Shown here piece after piece: positions 28,157 through 37,288 of a stretch of DNA of 64,000 nucleotides (position 1 is the first letter of the stretch; each line of letters opens with the position of its first letter). Position numbers and translations under genes: made by a program. Source of the stretch: Pseudomonas frederiksbergensis (lineage in GTDB: Bacteria > Pseudomonadota > Gammaproteobacteria > Pseudomonadales > Pseudomonadaceae). The notes below the pieces were generated by a model that was given only the letters and a program-made list of their open reading frames with translations, was not told where the DNA came from and made no database searches. Location: contig NZ_MOBR01000008.1 in the NCBI RefSeq assembly GCF_003732705.1, positions 310,001-374,000 of the forward strand, given 5' to 3'.

Positions 28157-29920
28157 TCAATGCCCTGACGACTCCTTATGGTTGTCCAGGGTTTCCAGCA
28201 GCGCCACCTGCATCCGCGTGTGCACGCGGATGAACCAGCGCCAGAGCAGCGCTGCCACGGCGGCGGTGACCACAGCGATCAGCACCAGCAACTTGTTGGT
28301 CGGCAGAATACTGGCCGACAAGGCTGCCAACAGCAGGAAGATCACCAACAGCGAGAGAATCGGGATCACTTCGGCGATCACCCGACGTACTCGCTGCGTG
28401 TGACGGCCGGCCATCTCCGGCTTCACGCCCATCTCCGCCAACAGCATCGACAGAGCCTTGAGCTTGCGATAAGCGGCGATCAGGAATGGCAACGACAACA
28501 GCAACGCCCCACCCCAGATCAACGCTTTCTGCCAACTCGGCTCGTTGATCCAGGCTTGCAGATAAGTGGACATGCGCTCGGCGAAAAACGCGCCCGAGAA
28601 GAAAATCGCGATCACCAGCGCCAGATTGACCCCGACCTGCAACAGAATCCGCCGGATCATCGACGCCAGCAGCGCACCCTCGCCCTGGGGCTGAATGCTG
28701 CGCAGCCATTCTCCGTACATCCCCAGCACACGGCTCAGACGCTGCGGCATAACTGCCGCGAGCTTGATCGACAGTGGATCAGCGGCGCGGATCAGGTACG
28801 GCGTCAGCAGCGTGGTAATCACCGACACCGCCACCGCCACCGGATAGAGAAAGTTGCTGGTGACCTGCAAGGTCATGCCCAGCGCGGCGATGATGAAGGA
28901 GAATTCGCCAATCTGCGAAAGGCCCATCCCGACCCGCAGTGAGGTGCGTCCATCATTACCAGCGATAAAAGCGCCGAGGCCGCAGGACAACATCTTGCCG
29001 AGCACCACCGCCACGGTAATCACCGCGATCGGCCAGGCGTATTGCAGCAGGATCATCGGATCGAGCATCAGGCCGATGGCCACAAAGAAAATGGCGCTAA
29101 ACAAGTCGCGAACGGGCTCGATCAGGCGCTCGATCTTCAGCAACTGCCGGGATTCGGCCATGATCGCGCCAATCAGGAAGGCGCCAAGGACCATGCTGTA
29201 TTCGAGCTTGACCACCAGCAGACAGAAGCCGAAACACAGGCCCAGCACGGTGATCAACAGCATCTCGTTGCTTTCGAATTTAGCCACGTATGCCAGCAAC
29301 CGTGGCACCAGCAGGATGCCGATGACCAGCGCGACGATCATGAACAGCGAAAGCTTGCCGACTGTGGAGAACACTTCGCCGGAACTGACCGTGCCGCTGA
29401 CCGCGATGCTCGACAGCAAGGCGATGATGCCGATGCCGAGAATGTCTTCGACGATCAGCACACCGAAGATCAACTGGGCGAAGCGCTCGTTCTTCATCTT
29501 CAGGTCGTTGAGGGCCTTGACGATAATGGTGGTCGAGGAAATCGCCAGGATCGCCCCGAGGAACAACGAATCCATGGTGTTCCAGTCGAACCAGCGGCCG
29601 ATTTCGTAGCCGATCCAGATCATCAGCACGATTTCCAGGAACGCCGCGATAAACGCCGTGGCCCCGACCTTGAACAGCTTGCGCAGGCTGAACTCCAGGC
29701 CCAGGCAAAACATCAGGAAAATTACCCCCAGTTCAGCCAGGGTTTTGATCGTTTCTTCATCGTGGATCAGGCCGAACGGCGGCGTGTGTGGGCCGATAAT
29801 GAAACCGGCGACGATATAGCCGAGGACCACCGGTTGCTTGAAGCGATGGAAGAGCACGGTCACCACGCCCGCAACCAACATGATCACTGCCAAATCCTGG
29901 ATGAAACTGATGGCATGCAT
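28157..29920 (-). CDS. CPA2-family monovalent cation:proton antiporter (Kef type)
   Basis: 587 residues from ATG 29920 (MHAISFIQDL). It has a run of about 12 hydrophobic segments of the Na+/H+ exchanger fold, with GYIVAGFIIGPHTPPFG, LIFGVLIVEDILGIGIIALL and LGAFLIGAIMAES marking the core. A membrane-embedded C-terminal extension with two or three more helices stands in place of the usual RCK/TrkA-N domain, and no nucleotide-binding motif is seen. It probably exports K+ or Na+ in exchange for protons. It is divergent from the thioesterase gene at 30122. The open frame continues upstream to 30199 without conserved sequence. Confidence 0.9.
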   Translation of the reverse strand: MHAISFIQDLAVIMLVAGVVTVLFHRFKQPVVLGYIVAGFIIGPHTPPFGLIHDEETIKTLAELGVIFLMFCLGLEFSLRKLFKVGATAFIAAFLEIVLMIWIGYEIGRWFDWNTMDSLFLGAILAISSTTIIVKALNDLKMKNERFAQLIFGVLIVEDILGIGIIALLSSIAVSGTVSSGEVFSTVGKLSLFMIVALVIGILLVPRLLAYVAKFESNEMLLITVLGLCFGFCLLVVKLEYSMVLGAFLIGAIMAESRQLLKIERLIEPVRDLFSAIFFVAIGLMLDPMILLQYAWPIAVITVAVVLGKMLSCGLGAFIAGNDGRTSLRVGMGLSQIGEFSFIIAALGMTLQVTSNFLYPVAVAVSVITTLLTPYLIRAADPLSIKLAAVMPQRLSRVLGMYGEWLRSIQPQGEGALLASMIRRILLQVGVNLALVIAIFFSGAFFAERMSTYLQAWINEPSWQKALIWGGALLLSLPFLIAAYRKLKALSMLLAEMGVKPEMAGRHTQRVRRVIAEVIPILSLLVIFLLLAALSASILPTNKLLVLIAVVTAAVAALLWRWFIRVHTRMQVALLETLDNHKESSGH

Positions 29921-30121
29921 GGTATGGGGCTCCTTGAAATCGACTTCCCGGAGCGTAACACCGCGACTTCCGGCAGAAAGGCGGTGCAATATATGGAAAC
30001 AGATCGATCCGGCGTGACGACAGCCAGTTGCCCGGCGTCCCGATAACGTTGGTTTTGAAAAGCCGACCACGCACCCGCAGAGGTGCGCTCCCGAAATCCT
30101 GCCTTGACCCGTGAGAACGCT

Positions 30122-30604
30122 ATGGAACCCGGAAACGCCCAACTGTCGATGACGGTATTGATGACTCCCGACATGGCCAACTTCTCTGGCAATGTCCACG
30201 GCGGCACCCTGCTCAAATACCTCGACGAAGTGGCTTACGCCTGCGCCAGCCGTTATGCCGGCCGCTACGTGGTGACCTTGTCAGTGGATCAGGTGATTTT
30301 CCGCGAGCCGATTCATGTCGGTGAACTGGTGACCTTCCTGGCGTCGGTCAACTACACCGGCAACACCTCGATGGAGGTGGGCATCAAGGTAGTGACCGAG
30401 AACATCCGCGAGCGCTCGGTGCGCCACACCAACAGTTGTTTCTTCACCATGGTCGCGGTGGATGACCAGCGCAAACCGGCCGCCGTGCCGCCGCTGCAAC
30501 CGCAGAACAGTGAAGACAAACGCCGTTTCATCCAGGCCCAGCAGCGCCGGCAGATTCGTCAGGAATTGGAAAAGCGCTATCAGGAGATCAAGGGCGACGC
30601 CTGA
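30122..30604 (+). CDS. Hotdog-fold acyl-CoA thioesterase
   Basis: 160 residues from ATG 30122. It is a single hotdog domain of the YciA/BACH type, with NFSGNVHGGTLLKYLDEVAY as the active-site helix (Asp in LDEVA) and CFFTMVAVDDQ as a late strand. It hydrolyses acyl-CoA thioesters, likely of medium or long chain. It is divergent from the antiporter and followed by a REP hairpin at 30624. Confidence 0.9.
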   Translation: MEPGNAQLSMTVLMTPDMANFSGNVHGGTLLKYLDEVAYACASRYAGRYVVTLSVDQVIFREPIHVGELVTFLASVNYTGNTSMEVGIKVVTENIRERSVRHTNSCFFTMVAVDDQRKPAAVPPLQPQNSEDKRRFIQAQQRRQIRQELEKRYQEIKGDA

Positions 30605-30623
30605 GCTGTTTGATCTTTAGATC

Positions 30624-30718
30624 GCTTTCGCGGGCAAGCCTTGCTCCTACGGATTTGAGTCGTACACGCACTATGCGTACGACTCGGACCTGTAGGAGCG
30701 AGGCTTGCCCGCGAAGCT
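30624..30718. repeat. REP hairpin with an inner palindrome
   Basis: CTTTCGCGGGCAAGCCTTGC and the inverse GCGAGGCTTGCCCGCGAAGC enclose a perfect inner stem, GAGTCGTAC/GTACGACTC. It lies between the convergent thioesterase and pdxY genes. Confidence 0.88.
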
Positions 30719-30719
30719 T

Positions 30720-31592
30720 TTAAAGACTGATCGGAGTCGCTTCAAACCGCACCCGAGGATGCGCAATCCGGTCCTGCGCCCGCACCAGTTCCAGCTCATA
30801 GCTTGCGCAAGCCTGGGTTTCCAGCAGCACTTCATGCACGGCGGCTGCGGTGAATTCAAACGCCGCCACCAGGCTGTCACCCAGCAGCACACGGGCCAGA
30901 AACAACCCGGACGTCAGGTCGCCAACGCCCACCGGCTGACGCGGAAACGCCAACAATGGCCGACGCAGGTGCCAGCTCTCGTTAGCGGTCACCAACAACA
31001 TCTCGAACACCTCTTCAGGTTTGCCGGGATAGTCCAGGTGCTTGACCAAAACCGCTTTCGGCCCACGTGCCAACAGCGCTCGCGCCATGGCCAGGCAATC
31101 GAACAGCGACTGCGGCTTGCGTCCCGAGAAACTGTCCAGCTCCAGTTGGTTCGGGCACATGAAGTCCGCCACGGCGGCGGCTTCCTCCAGCAGGAAGTCG
31201 CTGACCTCGGCGGGCACGCTGCAACCCTTCTCCGGGTGGCCCATTACCGGGTCGCACAGGTACAGCGCCTTGGGGTTGACCGATTTGATCCGCGCCACAC
31301 CCGTAAGAATTGCCCGGCCCTGGGCCGCACTGCCGAGGTAGCCGGACAGCACCGCATCGCAGTTGCCCAATTCACCAATCGCGGCGATCCCTTCCACCAG
31401 CTCGGGAATCTGATGCGGCGGCAATATTTCACCCGCCCACTGCCCGTATTGCGTGTGGTTGGAGAATTGCACCGTGTTGAGCGGCCAGACATTCACCCCG
31501 ACCCGCTGCATCGGGAAAACCGCGGCGCTGTTGCCAGCGTGGCCGAACACCACGTGGGACTGGATGGCGAGCAGATGGGGCGTACGTTTCAT
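30720..31592 (-). CDS. pdxY: Pyridoxal kinase
   Basis: 290 residues, full length. The protein begins [24 protein letters not shown], the typical PdxY N-terminus, and ends with the kinase core [22 protein letters not shown], containing the catalytic Asp in GVGD. It phosphorylates pyridoxal to PLP in vitamin B6 salvage. In P. aeruginosa pdxY lies near a potassium antiporter gene, the same neighbourhood as here. Confidence 0.95.
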   Translation of the reverse strand: MKRTPHLLAIQSHVVFGHAGNSAAVFPMQRVGVNVWPLNTVQFSNHTQYGQWAGEILPPHQIPELVEGIAAIGELGNCDAVLSGYLGSAAQGRAILTGVARIKSVNPKALYLCDPVMGHPEKGCSVPAEVSDFLLEEAAAVADFMCPNQLELDSFSGRKPQSLFDCLAMARALLARGPKAVLVKHLDYPGKPEEVFEMLLVTANESWHLRRPLLAFPRQPVGVGDLTSGLFLARVLLGDSLVAAFEFTAAAVHEVLLETQACASYELELVRAQDRIAHPRVRFEATPISL

Positions 31593-31712
31593 GCGGTGAG
31601 TTTTCCGTAAAACGATTGAAATTCAAGCCGCGCAGTATGCGACTAAACGCAGCCTGTACGACAGGCCGGCGACGCAGTTAAGCTGGCACTATCTTGTTGG
31701 AGCACTTTGTTG

Positions 31713-32126
31713 ATGCTGACCCTTGGAAATATCTTCGTGCTAATGCTGCTGGCCACCGGCGGCGCATGGCTGTGGCATAACCACGGCTTGCGCGAGCGTG
31801 CGCTGGAACGGGTCAAGCAGCATTGCGCCAAACTCGAAATCGAGTTGCTCGACGGCAACGTGGCGCTGAAAAAAATCGGTTTTATCAAAGATGCCAACGG
31901 CCGTCGACGGTTGGCGCGTGTGTATAACTTCGAATTCACCGTGACTGGCGAAACCCGCCACACCGGGACCATCACTCAATTCGGTGCGCATAGTGCACAG
32001 ATTGAGCTGGCGCCCTACCCGATGCCGTTTGACGACACGCCGCCGGTGGTTGAGGTGGCGAAGCCCCGTGGTGAAGTGATTGAGATGAGCCAGTGGCGGC
32101 AGGAACACACCAAGTGGCGACCTTGA
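31713..32126 (+). CDS. DUF3301 family membrane-anchored protein
   Basis: 137 residues from ATG 31713 (TTG codons at 31707 and 31710 are in frame just before). One N-terminal hydrophobic segment (LGNIFVLMLLATGGAWLWH) anchors a small hydrophilic domain with GRRRLARVYNFEFTVTGE. That order matches DUF3301, widespread in gamma-proteobacteria without known function. It stands between pdxY and the zinc-starvation island. Confidence 0.8.
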   Translation: MLTLGNIFVLMLLATGGAWLWHNHGLRERALERVKQHCAKLEIELLDGNVALKKIGFIKDANGRRRLARVYNFEFTVTGETRHTGTITQFGAHSAQIELAPYPMPFDDTPPVVEVAKPRGEVIEMSQWRQEHTKWRP

Positions 32127-32150
32127 AGGGTGATGCCGTCCGTTAGAACC

Positions 32151-32246
32151 ATTCGCGAGCAAGCCCGCTCCCACAGTTGATCTTCAGCGCACGCGCATTT
32201 CGTGTACTACGTAGATTCCCTGTGGGAGCGGGCTTGCTCGCGAAGA
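32151..32246. repeat. REP pair
   Basis: TTCGCGAGCAAGCCCGCTCC and the inverse GGGAGCGGGCTTGCTCGCGA are separated by about 55 bp. It sits between convergent genes and ends five bases before the next stop codon. Confidence 0.88.
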
Positions 32247-32251
32247 CGGCC

Positions 32252-33226
32252 TCAAACACCGCGCAAATATCGGCACCTGGCTAAACCATTCTGCAGCTCA
32301 TCGACATCCTGCGGCTCACTGAAGATCAGCTCAATCCGCGAATCTTGCCGCCATTCGCTCGGCTGCCAATTCAGCACCGAGTTATCCACAGCATTCGCTG
32401 AAACCCAACCCTCGCTACTGTGGATAACCAACTTCGCACGGCGCCAGGCAAGGCTTTCCAGCCATCGGCCAACGAGCACCGCATCGAATGTCTGGCTCGG
32501 GTGCCAGCGCCAGCCAATGCTCCAGCCGCCCTCCTGTTCCTGACTCAAGCAAATCGGAAACGCCGGATCAGTCCAAATGGCCGGCATCTGCGCCAACCCC
32601 TTGGGCGCGACGAAGTTATCCACACCAGCGACTGCCTGATTCGCAAGCCCCGGTAATTCGTTCAGGGGCAAAACCGCTTGCTGCGTCCAATACAAAGGAC
32701 GTGTCGGCAACTGTTCGATGATTCGCTGACGATCAGCGTCATTTAGGTCTTCCGACTTGTTCATCAGCAACAAACCCGCGCTATTCAACGCTTCCTGTTG
32801 CGCCGCCGGCAGCGGTTTCCCGGCCGCTAGCGCCTGAGCATCCAGCACCAGGACACACGGCTGCACCGCCAGAACACCCATCCACGGCGCCTCACTCAAT
32901 TGCCGCAGCAACTGCGCCGGATGCCCGAGCCCGGAGGGTTCGATAAACAGCCGATCCGGCCGCGCCTTGCGCAGCAACCGCCCGAGGCCAATCTGAAACG
33001 GCGCACCATTGACGCAACACAAACAGCCTCCGGCCACTTCCCCCAGTGCGATACCATCGGCGTCCTGGGTCAGCAGCGCAGCGTCGAGGCCGATCTGGCC
33101 GAACTCGTTGATCAGCACCGCCCAGCGCTCGGTCGTCGGCCGCTGCGCCAGCAGGTGCTTGATCAGACTGGTCTTGCCGGCACCCAACGGGCCGGCAATG
33201 ACGTGAGTGGGGATGTTCTGCAACAT
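32252..33226 (-). CDS. COG0523 (CobW-like) GTPase, putative zinc chaperone
   Basis: 324 residues from ATG 33226; sequence further upstream in this frame is the antisense of DUF1826. The P-loop is GPLGAGKTSLI, the metal-binding CxCC motif is GGCLCC, and the guanine-specificity motif is NKSE. The C-terminal CobW domain is present. Such GTPases deliver zinc to client proteins under zinc shortage. It shares its family with the GTPase at 34275 but belongs to a shorter branch. Three exact DnaA-box words lie inside its coding sequence. Only 27 bp separate it from the divergent gene at 33254. Confidence 0.88.
   Translation of the reverse strand: MLQNIPTHVIAGPLGAGKTSLIKHLLAQRPTTERWAVLINEFGQIGLDAALLTQDADGIALGEVAGGCLCCVNGAPFQIGLGRLLRKARPDRLFIEPSGLGHPAQLLRQLSEAPWMGVLAVQPCVLVLDAQALAAGKPLPAAQQEALNSAGLLLMNKSEDLNDADRQRIIEQLPTRPLYWTQQAVLPLNELPGLANQAVAGVDNFVAPKGLAQMPAIWTDPAFPICLSQEQEGGWSIGWRWHPSQTFDAVLVGRWLESLAWRRAKLVIHSSEGWVSANAVDNSVLNWQPSEWRQDSRIELIFSEPQDVDELQNGLARCRYLRGV
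32392..32624. other. Three exact DnaA-box words within the COG0523 gene
   Basis: TTATCCACA occurs at 32392-32400 and 32616-32624, and its complement TGTGGATAA at 32419-32427. The words fall in different reading contexts of the gene. They could be coincidence, or low-affinity DnaA sites. Confidence 0.7.
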
Positions 33227-33253
33227 GGTCGAAGGTTTCTGAGGAGGTAGAGG

Positions 33254-33610
33254 ATGCGGTTGATGGGATTGTCGTTGCTGTTGGCGCTGACGTCGGGCGA
33301 AGTGCTGGCCCAGGCGTGCGTGGTTCACAGTCAGGCAGAACGACTCGACGTGAAGGTCTGCCAGCAGAACCGCAACATCCCGGAAAAATTGTTCGCCGAC
33401 GGTTTTTGCCAGCCGAACCTTCCCGGTCAGAAAGTCGAAGTGCAGTACGTCGACCAATGCCCCACCGGCGCCTTCGGCGTGTGCAGCAACGCCCAAGTCG
33501 CCAATATGCCTTACCGCCAGGATATTCACTATTACGGCGTGGCCACCGATGCGGCGTATTTGAAGCCGTTTTGCGAGGCTCAAAGCCAGGGCAACTGGCT
33601 CAACCCCTAG
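33254..33610 (+). CDS. Small exported Cys-containing protein of unknown function
   Basis: 118 residues. A signal peptide (residues 1-19, ending VLA-QA) is followed by a mature domain with six cysteines that could form disulfides. The ribosome binding site GAGGAGG lies just upstream. I recall similar Pseudomonas proteins only as hypothetical or misannotated as oxidoreductases, so I name no function. It is divergent from one GTPase and convergent with DUF1826, whose stop codon shares CTAG with its own at 33607-33610. Confidence 0.75.
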   Translation: MRLMGLSLLLALTSGEVLAQACVVHSQAERLDVKVCQQNRNIPEKLFADGFCQPNLPGQKVEVQYVDQCPTGAFGVCSNAQVANMPYRQDIHYYGVATDAAYLKPFCEAQSQGNWLNP

Positions 33611-34275
33611 CTCAGCCAGTCGAGAGTCAGGATTAACCGACGCTCCCCCGGCGCCGGTTGCGGCGAGCGATGGATCAGGCCGAACCCTTCGTTGCCGTGC
33701 CACTTTTCTCCTTTGAGCAACGCCACATCGCCGCTTCTGACTTGCTGGATTAGCGACTGCGGTTCTGCGTCCGGATTGCCCAGTTGCCGGCGATCCATCG
33801 CCCCTTCCTTCAGCCACTGGCTGCCGATGCCGGCGTAGGTGGTGATCAGCCGCACCGGCACGTGATCGACATGAAAGCGCGGGCACATCGCTGTGTCCAA
33901 TACCCGCAGGCGCAAGCCGACATGCCGGGCGCCGAGCAAACAGGCGAAGGCGCTGACCAGCCAGGAAACGTCGGCGATGAAGCCTTCGTAGCCTTCGAGA
34001 TCGCTGAAGCTTGAGGCCAACCCGTTGAGGTTGGGCTCGGCGTCTTCGTTGGCGATTTCCAGTGATAGCGACTCGGCCAGCGGTTCGTTCAGGGACAGTA
34101 ACAGGCTGGCGAAATCGGCGATGTGCAGCGGGAGTTCGCGCTGCCACACGGCGAGATTGGCGTCGTCGTGGAGGATTTTTGTCAGGACTTTCGGGTTGGC
34201 TCCGTGGTGCTGACGCGGTGTCCGGGCGGACGCTTTCGCGAGCAAGCCCGCGCCCACAGGGGTGAGTGTGAGCAT
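33607..34275 (-). CDS. DUF1826 family protein
   Basis: 222 residues. The body (VWQRELPLHIADFASLLL, CPRFHVDHVPVRLITTYAG, HRSPQPAPGERRLILTLDW) matches DUF1826, found in Pseudomonas beside zinc-responsive COG0523 genes. The FHVDHVP and HRSP residues recall a 2-oxoglutarate dioxygenase-like fold, but that is inference. The start codon overlaps the stop of zigA as TGATG, so the two are coupled. The first 20 or so residues (PVGAGLLAKASA) are encoded by a REP fragment, so part of the N-terminus derives from a repeat. Confidence 0.82.
   Translation of the reverse strand: MLTLTPVGAGLLAKASARTPRQHHGANPKVLTKILHDDANLAVWQRELPLHIADFASLLLSLNEPLAESLSLEIANEDAEPNLNGLASSFSDLEGYEGFIADVSWLVSAFACLLGARHVGLRLRVLDTAMCPRFHVDHVPVRLITTYAGIGSQWLKEGAMDRRQLGNPDAEPQSLIQQVRSGDVALLKGEKWHGNEGFGLIHRSPQPAPGERRLILTLDWLS
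34230..34260. repeat. REP fragment inside the 5' end of the DUF1826 gene
   Basis: CGCTTTCGCGAGCAAGCCCG with its CCCACAGG tail is the REP sequence seen in several gaps. Here it lies within the coding frame, a few codons after the start. Confidence 0.8.
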
Positions 34276-35480
34276 CAGGCGGCCTCTTCGTGCCAGGAGC
34301 CGAACGGGTCTGGCAGCAGGCGCCAGCCTTCGATGCCTTGGGCCATTTCATCGTCCGTCAGCAGGCAGTTGTCGAGTTCGGCGGTGAGTTGCGCGAAGTC
34401 GATGTTCTGGCCGATGAACACCAGTTCCTGACGGCAATCGCCCGTATCCGCGGTCCAGTTTTCCATGATCCCGGCGGTGCTTTCTTCATCCTGCGGCCAT
34501 TGGGTTTTCGGCACGAAACGCCACCAGCGCCCAGCAAACCCATGACGCATCAAACCGCCGGCCTGGGACCAACTGCCGGCATCCATGTGCTTGCTGGCCA
34601 GCCAGAAAAAGCCCTTGGAGCGCAGCAGTTTGCCGTTCACCCAGGGGCGGTCGATGAAGCTGAAAAAGCGCTGCGGATGGAACGGTCGGCGTGCGCGATA
34701 GGCCGTGGAGGCGATGCCATATTCTTCGGTTTCCGGCACGTGCTCACCGCGTAGTTCCTGCAACCAGCCTGGCGCCTGGGCGGCTTTTTCGAAGTCGAAA
34801 CGGCCGGTGTTGAGGATCTTTTCCAGCGGGATTTCGCCCATGACCATCGGGATAATTTCCGCTTGGGCATTGAGCCGTTCGAGGATCGCGATCAGCTCCT
34901 GGCGTTCGTGGCTGCTGATCAGGTCAATCTTGCTGATCAGGATCACGTCGGCGAATTCGATCTGCTCGATCAGCAGGTCGGTGATCGAACGCTCGTCCTC
35001 TTCGCCCAGGGTTTCGCCACGGGACGCGAGGCTTTCGGCAGCCTGGTAGTCGAGCAGGAAGTTCATGCCATCGACCACGGTGACCATGGTATCGAGCCGG
35101 GCGATGTCGGCCAGGCTCTGGCCTTCTTCGTCGCGGAAGGTGAAGGTCTCCGCCACGGGCAGCGGCTCGGAAATGCCGGTGGATTCGATCAACAGATAAT
35201 CGAAACGACCGTCTTTGGCGAGCTTGCTGACCTCTTCCAACAAGTCTTCGCGCAACGTACAGCAAATGCAGCCGTTGCTCATTTCCACGAGTTTCTCTTC
35301 GGCTCGGTTCAGGCTGACATCGCGCTGGACTTCGCTGCCATCGATGTTGATCTCACTCATATCGTTGACGATTACGGCGACACGCAGATTGTCGCGATTA
35401 CGTAGTACGTAATTGAGCAACGTACTCTTGCCGGCGCCGAGAAAGCCCGACAGGACGGTCACGGGGAGACGATTGGGCAT
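34275..35480 (-). CDS. zigA: Zinc metallochaperone GTPase (COG0523, ZigA type)
   Basis: 401 residues. The P-loop is [13 protein letters not shown], switch residues lie around [11 protein letters not shown], the CxCC zinc motif is [16 protein letters not shown], and ISKIDL is the guanine motif. The C-terminal CobW domain contains [11 protein letters not shown]. Proteins of this branch use GTP to hand zinc to enzymes when zinc is scarce, and are Zur-repressed in several bacteria. Its start lies about 100 bp from the Zur-like box at 35578-35590. DUF1826 is co-translated with it. Confidence 0.9.
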   Translation of the reverse strand: MPNRLPVTVLSGFLGAGKSTLLNYVLRNRDNLRVAVIVNDMSEINIDGSEVQRDVSLNRAEEKLVEMSNGCICCTLREDLLEEVSKLAKDGRFDYLLIESTGISEPLPVAETFTFRDEEGQSLADIARLDTMVTVVDGMNFLLDYQAAESLASRGETLGEEDERSITDLLIEQIEFADVILISKIDLISSHERQELIAILERLNAQAEIIPMVMGEIPLEKILNTGRFDFEKAAQAPGWLQELRGEHVPETEEYGIASTAYRARRPFHPQRFFSFIDRPWVNGKLLRSKGFFWLASKHMDAGSWSQAGGLMRHGFAGRWWRFVPKTQWPQDEESTAGIMENWTADTGDCRQELVFIGQNIDFAQLTAELDNCLLTDDEMAQGIEGWRLLPDPFGSWHEEAA

Positions 35481-35577
35481 CAGGTATTCCTCACAGGATG
35501 TGGCCGGTCAAATCGCCGTTGATGGCGTTCGCGCAGCTCTTCACGTTCTTGGGGCACAAGGGCGAGCGTGTTCTAAT

Positions 35578-35590
35578 GTTATAGTATAAC
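35578..35590. promoter_or_regulatory. Zur box (zinc repressor operator), site 1
   Basis: GTTATAGTATAAC is an exact match to the GTTATAnTATAAC core of gamma-proteobacterial Zur sites. It lies between zigA and the divergent gene at 35638, so it can control both. Confidence 0.85.
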
Positions 35591-35637
35591 AACACAAATA
35601 AACCACTCCCCTCTTGTTCTCCAACACAAAGGACCTG

Positions 35638-36048
35638 ATGCTTGGGCCCGTTCGCTCCTTGAGAAACGCCATGGGAAACGTCCTGAAGTTTTCGCTGTTG
35701 AGTCTGTCGTTATTGATCGCCGTCGATGCCTGGGGACAAATCCCGAACCTGGCCAAATGCACCCGCAGCGCCAATCTGCTCGCGTGTGTCGACCCTGACG
35801 GTAATGCCTACAGCGTCAACACCGTCGGCAGCACGCTCTATCTGCGGGGCTTTGAAGTGGCCGGTAAACGCTATTGGGCGCAGACCAGCAGCCGCTACGG
35901 GCAACTGACATTTTTCACCGGTCTCGCCTCCGATGGCGAAGCTTGGGTCGGCTACAGTCGTCGCGTTGGCTGGACCACCATCAATCGGTTTTCCAGCTCT
36001 GGCGGTAGCAGTGGCAAGTTCACCTGTAGCCGGATCACCGGCTGCTAG
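35638..36048 (+). CDS. Small exported protein, zinc-island, unknown function
   Basis: 136 residues from ATG 35638 (AAGGA six bases upstream; a longer TTG start at 35614 has no site). A signal peptide with a charged front part ends near WGQ, and the mature domain of about 100 residues contains four cysteines (AKCTRS, ACVDPD, FTCSR, TGC). No family is recognised. It lies 48 bp beyond the Zur box, so it should be induced by zinc starvation. Its stop shares CTAG with the amidase stop at 36045-36048. Confidence 0.75.
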   Translation: MLGPVRSLRNAMGNVLKFSLLSLSLLIAVDAWGQIPNLAKCTRSANLLACVDPDGNAYSVNTVGSTLYLRGFEVAGKRYWAQTSSRYGQLTFFTGLASDGEAWVGYSRRVGWTTINRFSSSGGSSGKFTCSRITGC

Positions 36049-37247
36049 GCTTGGGCTTTTTTCTGATCCTGCTGCCAGGCGACATAGCTGTTGAGCGGCG
36101 GATTTTTCTGGAAATAGCGCTGCAACCCCTCGAATAAACCATCCGCCACCGCCTGCTGATGTCGCGCCGTCACCAGTCGCTGACTGTCGCGGGCATTGGA
36201 GATGAAGCCGGTTTCTACCAGGATTGACGGCACATCCGGCGACTTCAGCACCGCAAATCCGGCCTGTTCCACGCGTTTCTGATGCAGCGTGGTGATGCCC
36301 GCCAGGCTGCCGAGCACCGTGCTGCCCAGTTGCAGGCTGGCGGCGATGGTCGCATTCATCGACATGTCGAGAATCACCCCGGCGAGCATCGGGTCCTTGT
36401 CCTTGAGATTGAGCAGGCTGGTGGCACCCAGCAAGTCCGCGCCGTTCTCCCGCTGCGCCATAAACCTGGCCGTGGCCGAGGTTGCGCCGCCTTCGGACAG
36501 GCAATACACCGACGCGCCAGACGCGGTGAGCCGTGGCGCGGCATCGGCGTGCACCGAGATGAACATGTCGGCGTTGTGCTTGCGGGCGATCTCCACGCGT
36601 TTGCGCAGCGGGACGAAGAAATCATCGTTGCGCACCAGTTTCACGTCGTAGCCTTTCTCGCGCTTCAGTCGTTTCGCCAGTAACTGGGCGATCGACAGCA
36701 CCACGTCTTTTTCCCGCTCACCTTTGGCGCCAACCGCGCCCGGGTCTTTGCCGCCGTGGCCGGGATCGACCACTACGATGATGTCGCGCTTGGGGTGGGC
36801 CTTGTCGGTAGTCGTTTCACGCAGTGGCGCAGCGGCGATTTGAAGTGGAACAGCGGTCTTCATATCGAGCACCAACCGATGACCCTGCCCGTCCTGCGGC
36901 GGCAACTGAAAACTATTGAGCTGCACCGGTTCGCTGAGGTCGAGGACGATCCGCGTGTCGCCATGCCCGTAATGCCCGGAGCGAATTGAGCGAATCACCG
37001 TGTTGCTCAGCGCCAACTGACTGAAATCCCCACTGAGGTTCGCGCCACTCAGATCGATAATCAGCCGCTCAGGCGCGCTCAGGGAAAACGTCTTGAATTG
37101 CACCGGCCCGCTCAGATCGAACACCAGCCGCAACTTGTCATCCGAACGCCAGAGCCGGGCGTTGCGAATCTGCGTGGCCGAAACACTAAAGGGTAAAGCG
37201 AAGGCCGCGCTGGCCAGAATCAGGTTGAGCAAGTGACGTCTGTGCAT
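36045..37247 (-). CDS. N-acetylmuramoyl-L-alanine amidase (AmiC type)
   Basis: 400 residues from ATG 37247. A signal peptide (MHRRHLLNLILASAAFALPF) leads to an N-terminal AMIN domain (about residues 25-130) and a C-terminal Amidase_3 domain with the zinc residues in VVDPGHGGKDPGAVG and FISVHADAA and the catalytic Glu in LVETGFISN. It hydrolyses the peptide stem from peptidoglycan during cell separation and is zinc-dependent. A Zur-linked paralogue has been noted in P. aeruginosa. It is divergent from folE2 across the second Zur box. Confidence 0.9.
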   Translation of the reverse strand: MHRRHLLNLILASAAFALPFSVSATQIRNARLWRSDDKLRLVFDLSGPVQFKTFSLSAPERLIIDLSGANLSGDFSQLALSNTVIRSIRSGHYGHGDTRIVLDLSEPVQLNSFQLPPQDGQGHRLVLDMKTAVPLQIAAAPLRETTTDKAHPKRDIIVVVDPGHGGKDPGAVGAKGEREKDVVLSIAQLLAKRLKREKGYDVKLVRNDDFFVPLRKRVEIARKHNADMFISVHADAAPRLTASGASVYCLSEGGATSATARFMAQRENGADLLGATSLLNLKDKDPMLAGVILDMSMNATIAASLQLGSTVLGSLAGITTLHQKRVEQAGFAVLKSPDVPSILVETGFISNARDSQRLVTARHQQAVADGLFEGLQRYFQKNPPLNSYVAWQQDQKKAQA

Positions 37248-37288
37248 GGTGAAAGCCCGCTCGTGAAAAAGGCATCGTCGATTTGAAT

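Noticed and set aside
28178..30046. Antisense ORFs of 254 and 334 residues across the antiporter gene
   Set aside because: Gln/His-rich shadows typical of high-GC coding DNA; the antiporter on the other strand has a full set of membrane segments and motifs.
32252..34351. 699-residue continuous frame through the zinc GTPase and DUF1826 region
   Set aside because: Only the part after ATG 33226 has the GTPase motifs; the rest is the antisense of the 33254 and DUF1826 genes.
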